Assembly (NCBI GenBank): GCA_934248075.1
Contig: CAKQKH010000014.1
Span: 1 to 33,665, forward strand
Direction of reading: 5' to 3'
From: an uncultured Alphaproteobacteria bacterium
GTDB lineage: Bacteria > Pseudomonadota > Alphaproteobacteria > RF32 > CAG-239
DNA length: 33,665 nucleotides
Shown: positions 15,280-23,427 of the stretch, in pieces
How the letters are laid out: each line of letters starts with the position of its first letter
Position numbering within the stretch: the stretch's first letter is position 1
The notes under the pieces: generated by a model
Told to the model about the DNA's origin: nothing
The model's input: only the letters and a program-made list of their open reading frames with translations
Database searches by the model: none
Position numbers and translations under genes: made by a program

Positions 15280-16315
15280 CAATAATTTCTCCTTCAAGGC
15301 GCAATAAACGAGCACGTTCTTTGCGAACTTCTACCGGTATCTGAGGCATTAGCGCCGCCGGTGTTCCCGGACGTTCTGAATACGGAAATACATGCAATTT
15401 GTTGATTCCGGCTTCCCGCACGAGTTTGACGGTGTTTTGAAATTGCTCATCAGTTTCTGTTGGAAAACCGCAAATAAAATCGGCGCCAAAGGTTGAACCC
15501 GCTCGAGCATTACGCAACTTGGCGCAAAGGTTGATGACATCTTCTCGGGAATGCCGGCGGTGCATGCGTTTTAATACCAAATTATCCCCAGATTGAATCG
15601 AAAAATGAAAGTGGGGGGTGATATTGGTATGATTTTTTACCAGCTCAATAAATTCATCATCAATGGCGGCCGGATCAAGCGAGCCGAATTGTAGTGCCGG
15701 CAGATCCGGAATTTCCTGAAGAATTTGTTTGATCAGTCCGCTGAATGATGGTTCGTAAGAACAGACATCTACGCCGGTAAGACAAATTTCTTTGAATCCT
15801 TGAGCCATAAGTTCTTTGATTTGTTTGATTACTTCGGCGGCCGGAACCGAGCGATTGGCACCGCGGGCATAGGGAACAATGCAATATGTGCAACGATGGT
15901 TGCAACCTTGCTGAACTTGCACAAAAGCTCTTTGCCGCCCTTCAAATCCGGTGATTAAAAAGTGGTCATAATTATCATAGTCAAAAATATCGCCGACAAT
16001 GGTTTTTTCTGTTATGGGGGCAGAAATGTATTTGATTATTTCGGCTTTTTCTTTGTTGCCAAGAACTAAGTTTACTTCCGGCATATCGGCAAATTTTTGC
16101 GGAGAAATTTGCGCCGCGCAACCGGTAACAACAATTCGGGCTTGCGGATTCTCTCTTTTGAGTTTGCGAATGGTTTGGCGACACTGGCGCTCGGCCTCGG
16201 CGGTAACGGCGCAGGTGTTTATGATTATTAAATCTTTATGCTCGGCTAGTTTCTCTTTGAGAATCTCCGATTCATAGGCATTCATTCGGCAGCCGAGAGT
16301 GATAACTTTGACCAT
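15272..16315 (-). CDS. mtaB: tRNA methylthiotransferase, MtaB-like
   Basis: Radical-SAM methylthiotransferase, most like MtaB, which makes ms2t6A at position 37 of tRNA. The N-terminal methylthiotransferase domain carries Cys9 (LGCRMNAYES), Cys35 (NTCAVTAEAERQ) and Cys66 (TGCAAQ). The radical-SAM motif is CNHRCTYC, followed by IVPYARG. At 347 residues it is shorter than usual and ends soon after the radical-SAM barrel (RKERARLLRLEGEII), so a C-terminal TRAM domain seems absent. It is the first gene of an mtaB-ftsY pair. RimO or MiaB are alternatives, but the motif wording fits MtaB best. Confidence 0.85.
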   Translation of the reverse strand: MVKVITLGCRMNAYESEILKEKLAEHKDLIIINTCAVTAEAERQCRQTIRKLKRENPQARIVVTGCAAQISPQKFADMPEVNLVLGNKEKAEIIKYISAPITEKTIVGDIFDYDNYDHFLITGFEGRQRAFVQVQQGCNHRCTYCIVPYARGANRSVPAAEVIKQIKELMAQGFKEICLTGVDVCSYEPSFSGLIKQILQEIPDLPALQFGSLDPAAIDDEFIELVKNHTNITPHFHFSIQSGDNLVLKRMHRRHSREDVINLCAKLRNARAGSTFGADFICGFPTETDEQFQNTVKLVREAGINKLHVFPYSERPGTPAALMPQIPVEVRKERARLLRLEGEIIDD

Positions 16316-16411
16316 GGTATTCTTTCATTTGTATATTTGTCGTTAATATAAAATCAATACCCTGAAAATGCAAGAAACTTCTGGGATTATCAGACCTCAA
16401 AATATAAGTTA

Positions 16412-16440
16412 TTGATTTATTAATAAATATTGAATACACT
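16412..16440 (+). promoter_or_regulatory. Promoter of outer-membrane protein gene
   Basis: TTGATT (16412-16417), 17 bp, TACACT (16435-16440). A leader of ~65 nt follows, with a 7-bp stem ctggagc (16450-16456) / gctccgg (16475-16481) just before the aaggag site. The hairpin could affect mRNA stability, as is common for abundant outer-membrane transcripts. Confidence 0.5.
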
Positions 16441-16509
16441 CTTTGGTATCTGGAGCAGATGCCCCCAGGTATTGGCTCCGGAAATTTTATCAACATAAGG
16501 AGAGTATTC

Positions 16510-17292
16510 ATGAAACTTAAGACTATGTTACTTGCATCTGCTGCTGTTATGTTTGCCGGTTCGGCTATGGCTGCTGATTTGACTAATCCGTTCTATACTC
16601 CTGATGAAGGAGCGTTTACTTCTGATACTGCCGTAGCTCATAATCGTACATCGTATAAGCATGGCGTTGCTGCTGATAAACAAACCGTTTTGGGTGAAAA
16701 GCTGACCTATGGCGTAACTGATCAGTTGGCCGTATGGGGTGCTGTTACCAACTTTTTTGATACTAATCATGAATTTAATAATGACCACAACTTTGAATAT
16801 AATGTTGGTGCCAGCTACAATATGAGAGAGGGCAATGTTTTGGCTCAGGTTGCCGCTGAGTACACGACCTTAAATCCGAAAGATTTCTATGGCCATAAAA
16901 ATTTCAAGGCCAGAACCGATCACAATGATCGCTGGGTTAAGGTTTTGGACGGCACCGTTAAGTTGGGTTATGACATGGGTGACGGTTTGACACCTTATGT
17001 TGCTTACAATCTTTCGGGTGATGTTGATGTTGCCGATCGCTATTTGGATCAGTCGGTTAAGGCCGGTGTTCACAAATATGATGGTGACTGGGCTGTTGAT
17101 GCCGGTGTTCGTTATGACTTTAACACCGATGGTAAAAATACCAACCAATGGTATGCCGAAGCCGAAGTTGATTACTATGTAAGAGAAAATGTGGCTTTGG
17201 GTATGTTTGGTGAATACTTCCTCGGCGGTAACGGCGCTGATGATATTCATTATGATTACACCGCCGGCGCTCATGTAAAAGTTTTGTTCTAA
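16510..17292 (+). CDS. Outer-membrane beta-barrel protein
   Basis: 260 residues. The Sec signal ends at SAMA (residues 18-21); mature protein begins ADLTNPFY. The rest is alternating polar/aromatic strands (for example KLTYGVTDQLAVWGAV, VGASYNMREGN, VDYYVRENVALGMFGEYF) and ends in Phe, the C-terminal aromatic required for barrel assembly. About eight to ten strands fit. It resembles small porin-like or OmpA-type barrels, but no closer family is certain. Strong aaggag site before the ATG, and a strong terminator after it, suggest a highly expressed monocistronic gene. Confidence 0.82.
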   Translation: MKLKTMLLASAAVMFAGSAMAADLTNPFYTPDEGAFTSDTAVAHNRTSYKHGVAADKQTVLGEKLTYGVTDQLAVWGAVTNFFDTNHEFNNDHNFEYNVGASYNMREGNVLAQVAAEYTTLNPKDFYGHKNFKARTDHNDRWVKVLDGTVKLGYDMGDGLTPYVAYNLSGDVDVADRYLDQSVKAGVHKYDGDWAVDAGVRYDFNTDGKNTNQWYAEAEVDYYVRENVALGMFGEYFLGGNGADDIHYDYTAGAHVKVLF

Positions 17293-17314
17293 TATTTAGA
17301 CAGAACTCAAAAGA

Positions 17315-17342
17315 AAAGGCTCTCTGTTTGGAGAGCCTTTTT
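17315..17342. terminator. Bidirectional terminator between outer-membrane gene and ldh
   Basis: Perfect 10-bp stem aaaggctctc (17315-17324) / gagagccttt (17331-17340). T-rich tails occur on both strands, serving the convergent plus-strand barrel gene and minus-strand ldh. Confidence 0.9.
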
Positions 17343-17359
17343 GCTTGATAAATAATAAC

Positions 17360-18313
17360 TTATTTTTTATCAGAGCTGATTTGTGCCAGCGCTTCTTCTG
17401 AAAATTGCTTAATCTTCTCTGCGCTGAATTTGACATCGCGATGTTCGTTTTCGGACAGACGCGGATAAATAACGCTATGAATGCCGCGCTTGCCTACAAC
17501 TGTTGGCATAGAAAGGCAAACATCGGGAATACCCTCAACTTCATCATGGTGAGAAGAAACAGTCAAAATGGCATATTCATTGGTGGTAATCGCCTGACAA
17601 ATGCGGCACAAAGCGCCGGCAATACCATAAAATGTGGCGCCTTTACCTTCAATAATTTTATAAGCAGCATTACGAACGCAATCATTAATTTCCGCTTTAA
17701 CATTGGGGGTTAGAGGTCTGTCAACCATGCGCGCCAGTTCTTCAATCTGAACAGTGCCGCCGTCGCCATTGGACCAAATCAAAACCTCGCTATCGCCGTG
17801 TTCGCCCAAAACATTAGCGTGAACTGATTTGGGAGATATGCCTAAGTGGTAGCCCAGCAAAGTACGGAAACGCGAGGTGTCCAATACCGTGCCGGAACCG
17901 ATGACGCGTTCTCTGGGGAAACCAGAAAGCTTAAGAGCAACTTCGGTCATAATATCAACCGGATTAGATGCAATAAGCAGAGTAGTTTCAGGAGCATTGG
18001 CAATAACTTGCGGAATGATGCTTTCAAAAATTTTCACATTGCGTCCGAGCAGATCAATTCTGGTTTCTCCCGGCTTTTGATTGGCTCCGGCTGTAATGAT
18101 TACAACTTCGCATCCGGCCAAGTCAGAATAATTTCCGGCCTTAACCTTGTTTGCATAAGCAAACGGAGTAGCGTGAGCAATGTCCATCGCTTCAGCTTCA
18201 GCTCTTTTTTCGTTAGCATCAATTAAAACAACTTTTCTGGCAACACCACGCATAATCAATGCGAAAGCTGTTGCGCTGCCGACCTGGCCGGCTCCTATTA
18301 TACCTACCTTCAT
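17360..18313 (-). CDS. ldh: L-lactate dehydrogenase
   Basis: NAD-dependent reduction of pyruvate to lactate, regenerating NAD+ in fermentation. Rossmann motif GAGQVGS (7-13), substrate loop ANQKPGETR with Gln79 (specificity position; malate dehydrogenases carry Arg here) and Arg85, then DTSRFR and GEHGDSE with catalytic His172. 317 residues, full length. Gln79 and the loop wording favour lactate over malate dehydrogenase. An aaaggag site precedes the ATG. Two 142-bp palindromic repeats stand directly upstream, in its leader. Confidence 0.92.
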   Translation of the reverse strand: MKVGIIGAGQVGSATAFALIMRGVARKVVLIDANEKRAEAEAMDIAHATPFAYANKVKAGNYSDLAGCEVVIITAGANQKPGETRIDLLGRNVKIFESIIPQVIANAPETTLLIASNPVDIMTEVALKLSGFPRERVIGSGTVLDTSRFRTLLGYHLGISPKSVHANVLGEHGDSEVLIWSNGDGGTVQIEELARMVDRPLTPNVKAEINDCVRNAAYKIIEGKGATFYGIAGALCRICQAITTNEYAILTVSSHHDEVEGIPDVCLSMPTVVGKRGIHSVIYPRLSENEHRDVKFSAEKIKQFSEEALAQISSDKK

Positions 18314-18322
18314 CTTTTCTCC

Positions 18323-18464
18323 TTTTAGAGGTTGTATAACGGCTTATCTAAAGGTATTTGTGCAGGTCTCGGAAAATTCATGTACTACTTTGTACACTAA
18401 AATTTTCCTCGCCTTTCAAATGCCTTTATCTAACCCATTCTCCAGCCTCTCTTTAGTTTTGAGC
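18323..18464. repeat. 142-bp palindromic repeat, copy 1
   Basis: Direct-repeat partner of 18496-18637, differing at two positions. It folds on itself: agaggttg near one end pairs (one G-U) with cagcctct near the other, ctaaaggtatttg with the caaatgcctttat region (one mismatch here), and ggaaaatt with aattttcc at the centre around a gtac-containing loop. It begins 9 nt before the ldh start codon, abutting its ribosome-binding site. It looks like a mobile palindromic element (MITE or RPE-like); I see no transposase. Confidence 0.8.
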
Positions 18465-18487
18465 ATGAAATAAGGTGTTTCATGCTC
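18461..18487. other. Hairpin between the two palindromic repeats
   Basis: Perfect 10-bp stem gagcatgaaa (18461-18470) / tttcatgctc (18478-18487), 7-nt loop, spanning the 31-bp spacer between the copies. There is no U-run on either side, so it is not clearly a terminator. Confidence 0.5.
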
Positions 18488-18495
18488 CTTTCATG

Positions 18496-18637
18496 TTTTA
18501 GAGGTTGTATAACGGCTTATCTAAAGGTATTTGCGCAGGTCTCGGAAAATTCATGTACTACTTTGTACACTAAAATTTTCCTCGCCTTTCAAATACCTTT
18601 ATCTAACCCATTCTCCAGCCTCTCTTTAGTTTTGAGC
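18496..18637. repeat. 142-bp palindromic repeat, copy 2
   Basis: Same orientation as copy 1, offset 173 bp. Here the arms taaaggtatttg and caaataccttta are a perfect 12-bp match. Near identity of the copies points to a recent tandem duplication or gene conversion. Open frames within both copies are by-products of the repeat, not genes. Confidence 0.8.
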
Positions 18638-18679
18638 TATTTCTTTTGGTCATTCTTTTCAATTTTTAAATCCGCGATA

Positions 18680-18707
18680 TATATAAGCGTTTTTTAAAAA
18701 AATACAA
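18680..18707 (-). promoter_or_regulatory. Possible ldh promoter
   Basis: Minus strand: TTGTAT (18702-18707), 16 bp, TATATA (18680-18685). If used, the ldh transcript would carry both palindromic repeats in a leader of ~360 nt. Match is moderate. Confidence 0.3.
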
Positions 18708-18708
18708 T

Positions 18709-18738
18709 AGAAAAAGGCTGCTTTTGAGCAGCCTTTTA
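18709..18738 (-). terminator. Terminator after the acidic membrane-anchored protein gene
   Basis: Stem aaaggctgc (18713-18721) / gcagccttt (18728-18736) with a 6-nt loop. U-rich on the minus strand, 24 nt past the stop at 18760. Confidence 0.8.
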
Positions 18739-18759
18739 ATAACAAATTGTTGCGTTTTG

Positions 18760-19077
18760 TTATTCTTGAACTTTGTCTTCTTTGGCAACAGCAGGAGTCT
18801 CTGCGGGGGTCTCGTTGATTACGGTTTCGCCCTCAACTCCGTTGTCTTCTTCAACAACGGTTTCATCTTCATCAGAAGTGGCTTCAGGGTTGGTTTCAAC
18901 AACATCTTCAGCTTCTTCCTCAACAACTTCACCATCGCTGACTACATCGTTGGCAATAGTTCCTTCTTCTACAACAACGACTTCTTCCGTAGCAGGTGTT
19001 GCAACTTCTTGCTTAACAAACTGGCCAATAATCAGCAAAGCAACGATGACCAGCACAATATAAAAAATTTTTTTCAT
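18760..19077 (-). CDS. Membrane-anchored acidic low-complexity protein
   Basis: 105 residues. Residues ~4-20 (IFYIVLVIVALLIIGQF) form one membrane segment or uncleaved signal anchor. The rest is a disordered, strongly acidic tail rich in Glu, Val, Asp and Thr (for example EEVVVVEEG, VVEEEAEDVVE). No domain or motif is recognised and I give no function. A tgaggt site 7 nt before the ATG and a terminator behind it support a real gene. It may lie in the periplasm as a spacer or cation-binding tail. Confidence 0.65.
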   Translation of the reverse strand: MKKIFYIVLVIVALLIIGQFVKQEVATPATEEVVVVEEGTIANDVVSDGEVVEEEAEDVVETNPEATSDEDETVVEEDNGVEGETVINETPAETPAVAKEDKVQE

Positions 19078-19155
19078 AAAAAGACCTCATTGAAAAATTG
19101 GATAACCATTTCTAGATTATGAATTTGGTGTATGTTTGTCAATATAAATCAGAAA

Positions 19156-19956
19156 TTATCTTATGCCGAATCGATTGCCGGAACCATAATGACGAAGCCC
19201 GCGCTGATATGCCCAAACTCCTAAGCCCAAAAAAGCAAATGCACCGCAACTCAAAATAATAAAATCGCCAAAATTAAAATTGCGGATAAGCTCAACCGGA
19301 TATAGGGAAATCAGTCCGGCGGGAATTATGGTTAAAAACACCAATTTGTACCATCCGGTAAAAATAGATGCCGGCTGGCTGGCAAATGTGAGTAATGACA
19401 TTGTGATGTTGTCTCCTAGGCGTTGCGAATCACTCACAAAAAACGCCAGACAGGATACTAATAGCCTGAAACCGTAAATTAGCACAAAGGCTAAAAATGA
19501 GCATAGCAACATTATGCAAAAGCTTTTTATGCTGATGTAGCCAGACATGAAATATGCCAGAAATCCGGTAACATAATCTCCCCAGTTGGCAAAAGTGGAT
19601 TCTGAAGTGGAAATTAGAAACAGACTGCTGCGAGGGGATATCAGGTAATTGTCCAAATTTCCGTTATCAATATATTCCGGCAAAGTCTGCACTCCGCGAG
19701 CAAATAAGGCAAATGTGGCAAAAGCGTTGTTCATAACCGCAAACAGCAGCGCCATATCGCCAAAGTGCCAGCCGTTGACAGAGCCTTTGTTTTGAAAAAT
19801 TACCCACCACATGAAAATGAAAGACAAGTTGTTGATTGTCATCATTAAAACATTTATAAAAGCATCGGCTTTGTTCAAAAAAGCAGTTTTAAGGTTGCTT
19901 TTTTGAATGAATAAAAACAGTTTGCATAAATTGATAAATTTATCCGCCATAAACAT
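19156..19956 (-). CDS. ABC-2 type transporter permease (COG3694-like)
   Basis: 266 residues, about six hydrophobic segments, with the DNYLISPRSSLFLI and ARGVQTLPEYIDNG wording common to the COG3694 permeases. It is the last gene of a three-gene exporter. The start at 19956 overlaps the end of the preceding permease and has aaaggg upstream. Substrate is unknown. Confidence 0.82.
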   Translation of the reverse strand: MFMADKFINLCKLFLFIQKSNLKTAFLNKADAFINVLMMTINNLSFIFMWWVIFQNKGSVNGWHFGDMALLFAVMNNAFATFALFARGVQTLPEYIDNGNLDNYLISPRSSLFLISTSESTFANWGDYVTGFLAYFMSGYISIKSFCIMLLCSFLAFVLIYGFRLLVSCLAFFVSDSQRLGDNITMSLLTFASQPASIFTGWYKLVFLTIIPAGLISLYPVELIRNFNFGDFIILSCGAFAFLGLGVWAYQRGLRHYGSGNRFGIR

Positions 19957-20716
19957 TGACCCTTTTGGTTAGTTTTTGATATGCGAAATATGCAAAAATA
20001 CTCATCAGAAATACCCAAAAACAGTTGAGAGCCATAGCATTGGTTAAATTGCTCCATGAAAAGTCATAAACCAGTTTAATTGTCAGATAATAAAACGAGT
20101 AGAACGGAGTCCACTTGGCAATGCCCACAAACCAATCGGGGTAGATACTTAAGGGAAAAATTGCACCGCCTAAGATAAAGGCCAGACGCTCGATGGCCAT
20201 GCTGAGTGTTCGAATGCTGGAAAGCCAAAGGCTGCACAAACCGATCGCCGTGTAAAGCAATATGTTGATGCATGATGACAAAAAGCAGGCGCAAAAAATA
20301 ATCGGAAACTGCCACCACTCAAAAGGGGGACGTCCGGTTAAAATTAGAGTGGTAAGCGTGCCAAAACCGCCCATAATCAGATAAGAAACACTCATATTGC
20401 CGACTGCTTCGGCATAGCGCATAAAAAAGAATGATACCGGCTTGTTGATGTAATATGCCATGGTGCCGGAACAAATGTCATCAAACAAAATACGATCTAT
20501 TTTGGGACTGGAAAGAATAATCATTTCGGCAAACAGCAAATACCATATGAATATGTGGTTAAGGCCGTTTTCTGAGTTATCGGCGGCGATAACTTCCCAA
20601 AGACGATTGTAGATGAAGAGCAAGATGAACAAAAAGAACAACAAGCCTGATAAATTCGCTTTTTTGCTCCAGGCTTGTTTGAAAGAGATGAGAAATAAAG
20701 CCAGATATTTATTCAC
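19940..20716 (-). CDS. ABC-2 type transporter permease (COG4587-like)
   Basis: 258 residues with about six membrane segments. The stretch FDDICSGTMAYYINKPVSFFF matches the COG4587 permease family that pairs with COG4586 ATPases. GTG start at 20716 overlaps the ATPase stop by 8 nt, and its own end overlaps the next permease by 17 nt: tight translational coupling. Together the two permeases would form the export channel. Confidence 0.84.
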   Translation of the reverse strand: MNKYLALFLISFKQAWSKKANLSGLLFFLFILLFIYNRLWEVIAADNSENGLNHIFIWYLLFAEMIILSSPKIDRILFDDICSGTMAYYINKPVSFFFMRYAEAVGNMSVSYLIMGGFGTLTTLILTGRPPFEWWQFPIIFCACFLSSCINILLYTAIGLCSLWLSSIRTLSMAIERLAFILGGAIFPLSIYPDWFVGIAKWTPFYSFYYLTIKLVYDFSWSNLTNAMALNCFWVFLMSIFAYFAYQKLTKRVNVYGG

Positions 20717-21629
20717 GGCGGTATATCTCCTTGATAATTTCTTCCATGGGCGGGTTTTCTACTGTCATGTCGGTAACATGATATTGGTTTATCAGTTCAT
20801 CAACGGCTTTTTTGACCGGTGTTGTTTTGGTGTTGACTTCAGTGCGAATCTTGTCGCCGGCGTCAGTAGTGATTTCGATGTATTTTTTATTTAAAAACGA
20901 ATCTTTAAGCGTGGAGATAGAATCGTCAAAAATGATTTTTCCTTTGTTGATAATGATAACTCTTTCGCAGACTTTTTCCATGTCATCAGTGTCATGAGAG
21001 GTTAGAAGCAGGGTGGTCTCTTCTTCCAGCGCTTGTTTTTTGATGAGATTGCGAATAATTTCTTTGGCGGTAACATCAAGTCCGATAGTCGGCTCGTCTA
21101 AGAACAATACCTGCGGTTTGTGCAGCAATGAGGCGACAATTTCGCAACGCATTCTTTGTCCTAAAGAGAGCGAGCGGGTGGGGTGGGTTAGCAAATCTCT
21201 GATTTCAAACAGTTTTACCAGTTTGGCCAAGCGACGTTTGAACGAAATGCCGGGTATATTGTATATCTTTCCAATCAGGGCAAAACTATCTTGTACCGGA
21301 AGATTATACCATAATTGTGAGCGTTGCCCAAAAACAGTGCCGATTTCAGAACTCAATTCTTGCCGGTTATTCCAAGGAATTAACCCGTTTACCAACGCTG
21401 AGCCAGAAGTGGGATATAAGATTGAAGATAGCATTTTTATGGTGGTAGATTTGCCGGCGCCATTGGGACCGATAAAGGCTACACGCTCACCTTTGGCAAT
21501 ATTAAAGCTTATCTTGTCAACGGCAGTTATGCTTTTGTATTCAGGGTGAAAAAAACTTTTGAGCGTGCCGGCGTTTTTTTGAATCTTGAATTTTTTGGTA
21601 AGTTGCTTAACTTCTATAATGTTAGTCAT
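20709..21629 (-). CDS. ABC transporter ATP-binding protein (COG4586-like)
   Basis: Nucleotide-binding subunit of the exporter. Walker A is GPNGAGKSTT, Q-loop region VFGQRSQLW, ABC signature LSLGQRMRCEI, Walker B VLFLDEPTIGLD, then the H-loop LLTSHD. The GQRSQLWYNLPVQDSF wording is typical of COG4586. A C-terminal extension of ~90 residues follows the core. Start at 21629 (MTNIIEVKQ) is favoured over 21656, which has no ribosome-binding site. First gene of the three-gene operon; possibly a drug, lipid or polysaccharide exporter. Confidence 0.92.
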   Translation of the reverse strand: MTNIIEVKQLTKKFKIQKNAGTLKSFFHPEYKSITAVDKISFNIAKGERVAFIGPNGAGKSTTIKMLSSILYPTSGSALVNGLIPWNNRQELSSEIGTVFGQRSQLWYNLPVQDSFALIGKIYNIPGISFKRRLAKLVKLFEIRDLLTHPTRSLSLGQRMRCEIVASLLHKPQVLFLDEPTIGLDVTAKEIIRNLIKKQALEEETTLLLTSHDTDDMEKVCERVIIINKGKIIFDDSISTLKDSFLNKKYIEITTDAGDKIRTEVNTKTTPVKKAVDELINQYHVTDMTVENPPMEEIIKEIYRRE

Positions 21630-21713
21630 GATTTTATCCACTTTTAAGCTGCTCATAAAGTATAAGTTTTTTGCGCCTTAAAGCAAGGGGTATTTGCCTG
21701 TTTTGTGTGTTTT

Positions 21714-21743
21714 TTGAAAATAATGCTTGTCAAATGGTATAAA
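21714..21743 (+). promoter_or_regulatory. acpP promoter
   Basis: TTGAAA (21714-21719), 18 bp, TATAAA (21738-21743), about 70 nt before the acpP ATG. Confidence 0.5.
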
Positions 21744-21815
21744 ATTGTGCTAACTAGTCAATCACGGGTCGTTGTGGTCCGATTAATTTGGTTTAATTTA
21801 TTTGAGGTTTATCAT

Positions 21816-22049
21816 ATGACTGATACAGCAAACCGCGTTAAGAAAATCGTTGCCGAACATCTTGGCGTTGAAGAATCTAAAGTTACCGAGAACGCCAGCT
21901 TCATCGATGATCTGGGCGCTGATAGCTTGGATACAGTAGAGTTGGTTATGGCTTTCGAAGAAGAATTCGGTTGTGAAATTCCGGATGAAGCCGCTGAAAA
22001 AATTCTTACCGTTAAAGATGCTATCGACTATCTTTCTAAGAATGCTTAA
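21816..22049 (+). CDS. acpP: Acyl carrier protein
   Basis: ACP of fatty-acid synthesis, 77 residues, acidic and helical. The 4'-phosphopantetheine attachment serine is Ser37 in GADSLDTVEL. Start at 21816 follows tgaggt; the longer frame to 21705 runs into the promoter. First gene of acpP-fabF-mltG, the usual alphaproteobacterial order. Confidence 0.97.
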   Translation: MTDTANRVKKIVAEHLGVEESKVTENASFIDDLGADSLDTVELVMAFEEEFGCEIPDEAAEKILTVKDAIDYLSKNA

Positions 22050-22073
22050 GTCTGTATGACTTTGGAAAATTGT

Positions 22074-22103
22074 GAAACTCGCTCCTACCTTAAAGCGAGT
22101 TTC
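22074..22103 (+). promoter_or_regulatory. Intercistronic hairpin between acpP and fabF
   Basis: Perfect 10-bp stem gaaactcgct (22074-22083) / agcgagtttc (22094-22103), with only a weak T-rich tail. It fits partial termination or 3'-end protection that would keep acpP mRNA more abundant than fabF mRNA. Confidence 0.6.
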
Positions 22104-22140
22104 ATTGTTATGTGCCAAATGATTCTAAAGAGGTGAACTG

Positions 22141-23415
22141 ATGAGAAGAGTTGTTGTTACCGGTTTGGGCGTGTTGTCTCCTTTGGGACGCGGCGTTGAG
22201 AATAACTGGAAAAGTATCTTGGCCGGAAAGTCCGGTATCAAGAAAATTACGGATATCGATTTGAAGGATATTCCGGTTACAATCGCTGGGCAAGTGCCAT
22301 GGGGCGACGGCGAGGGCGAATTTAATCCTGATACGGTTTTGCCTCCTAAAGATCAGAAAAAAAATGATAAGTTTATTTTGTACGGTTTGGCGGCCGGTAC
22401 AGACGCAATGTTGGATTCAGGGTGGAATCCGGAAACGGCAAGCGAAGAGGATAAATATCGCGCCGGCGTGATGATGGGTTCTGGAATCGGCGGTTTGCAG
22501 ACAATTTATGACAATTCTGTTTCGTTTAATGAAAATGGTATGAAGCGGATTTCTCCGTTCTTTATTCCGGCATGCCTAATCAATCTGATTTCCGGTAATC
22601 TTTCAATCAAATTCGGGCTTAAGGGGCCGAATCATGCTTGTGTTACAGCTTGTTCTACCGGTACGCACGCAATTGGCGACGCGGCGGCTATGATTGCCCG
22701 CGGAGACGCGGATTTGATGTTGGCCGGCGGCGCGGAATCGGCAATTAATGTTTTGGGGCTTTCGGGTTTTGCCAGAATGAAGGCCATAACCTCTGATTTT
22801 AATGATGAACCAGAGAAAGCATCGCGGCCATGGGATAAAAATCGCAGTGGTTTTGTGATGGGCGAGGGCGCCGGTGCGGTGGTACTGGAAGAGCTTGAAC
22901 ATGCCAAAGCCAGAGGCGCCAAGATTTATGCTGAAGTTGTTGGTTATGGTATGAGCGGTGACGCTTATCATATTACGGCTCCGTCTGGCGACGGCGCTTA
23001 TCGGGCGATGAAAATGGCTGCCGAGCATGCGGCTGAAAATGGCGTGCAACTTAGCGACATAGGCTATATTAACGCTCACGGAACCTCTACTCCGGCCGGT
23101 GATGTCGGTGAGGCTATGGCGGTTAAGCGTTTGTTTGGCGACGAGGGAATTAAGCAGGTTTCAATGTCATCTACAAAATCTTCAATTGGGCATTTGCTGG
23201 GAGCGGCAGGCGCGGTTGAGGCGGTATATTCGATTTTGGCTTTGCGGGATCAGATTTGTCCGCCGACATTGAATCTGGAGAATCCGGAAGAAGAGTTAGC
23301 TGATTTTGATTTGGTTCCGCTAAAAGCCAAAAAACGAGAAATTAATGCGGTTATGTCCAACTCGTTTGGTTTTGGCGGTACGAACTCATCTATTATCTTT
23401 AAGCGCTATAAATAG
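22141..23415 (+). CDS. fabF: 3-oxoacyl-ACP synthase II
   Basis: Condensing enzyme that elongates acyl-ACP with malonyl-ACP. The catalytic triad is visible: Cys171 (TACSTGTH), His313 (NAHGTST) and His351 (SSIGHLLGAAG). 424 residues, full length, with the C-terminal SNSFGFGGTN loop. Starts ~90 nt after acpP, across the intercistronic hairpin, with aaagaggtg before the ATG. Confidence 0.97.
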   Translation: MRRVVVTGLGVLSPLGRGVENNWKSILAGKSGIKKITDIDLKDIPVTIAGQVPWGDGEGEFNPDTVLPPKDQKKNDKFILYGLAAGTDAMLDSGWNPETASEEDKYRAGVMMGSGIGGLQTIYDNSVSFNENGMKRISPFFIPACLINLISGNLSIKFGLKGPNHACVTACSTGTHAIGDAAAMIARGDADLMLAGGAESAINVLGLSGFARMKAITSDFNDEPEKASRPWDKNRSGFVMGEGAGAVVLEELEHAKARGAKIYAEVVGYGMSGDAYHITAPSGDGAYRAMKMAAEHAAENGVQLSDIGYINAHGTSTPAGDVGEAMAVKRLFGDEGIKQVSMSSTKSSIGHLLGAAGAVEAVYSILALRDQICPPTLNLENPEEELADFDLVPLKAKKREINAVMSNSFGFGGTNSSIIFKRYK

Positions 23416-23427
23416 CGGATTGCTTTG

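Noticed and set aside
17360..18313. Malate dehydrogenase
   Set aside because: Gln at position 79 in the substrate loop (ANQKPGETR) is the lactate-type residue; malate enzymes have Arg.
18315..18700. Two similar plus-strand open frames as paralogous small genes
   Set aside because: They are frames through the palindromic repeats, lack ribosome-binding sites, and their similarity follows from the DNA repeat.
18773..19122. Plus-strand Ser/Thr-rich and Phe/Asn-rich frames opposite the acidic protein
   Set aside because: Low-complexity mirrors of the Glu/Val-rich minus-strand gene, which has a start site, membrane anchor and terminator.
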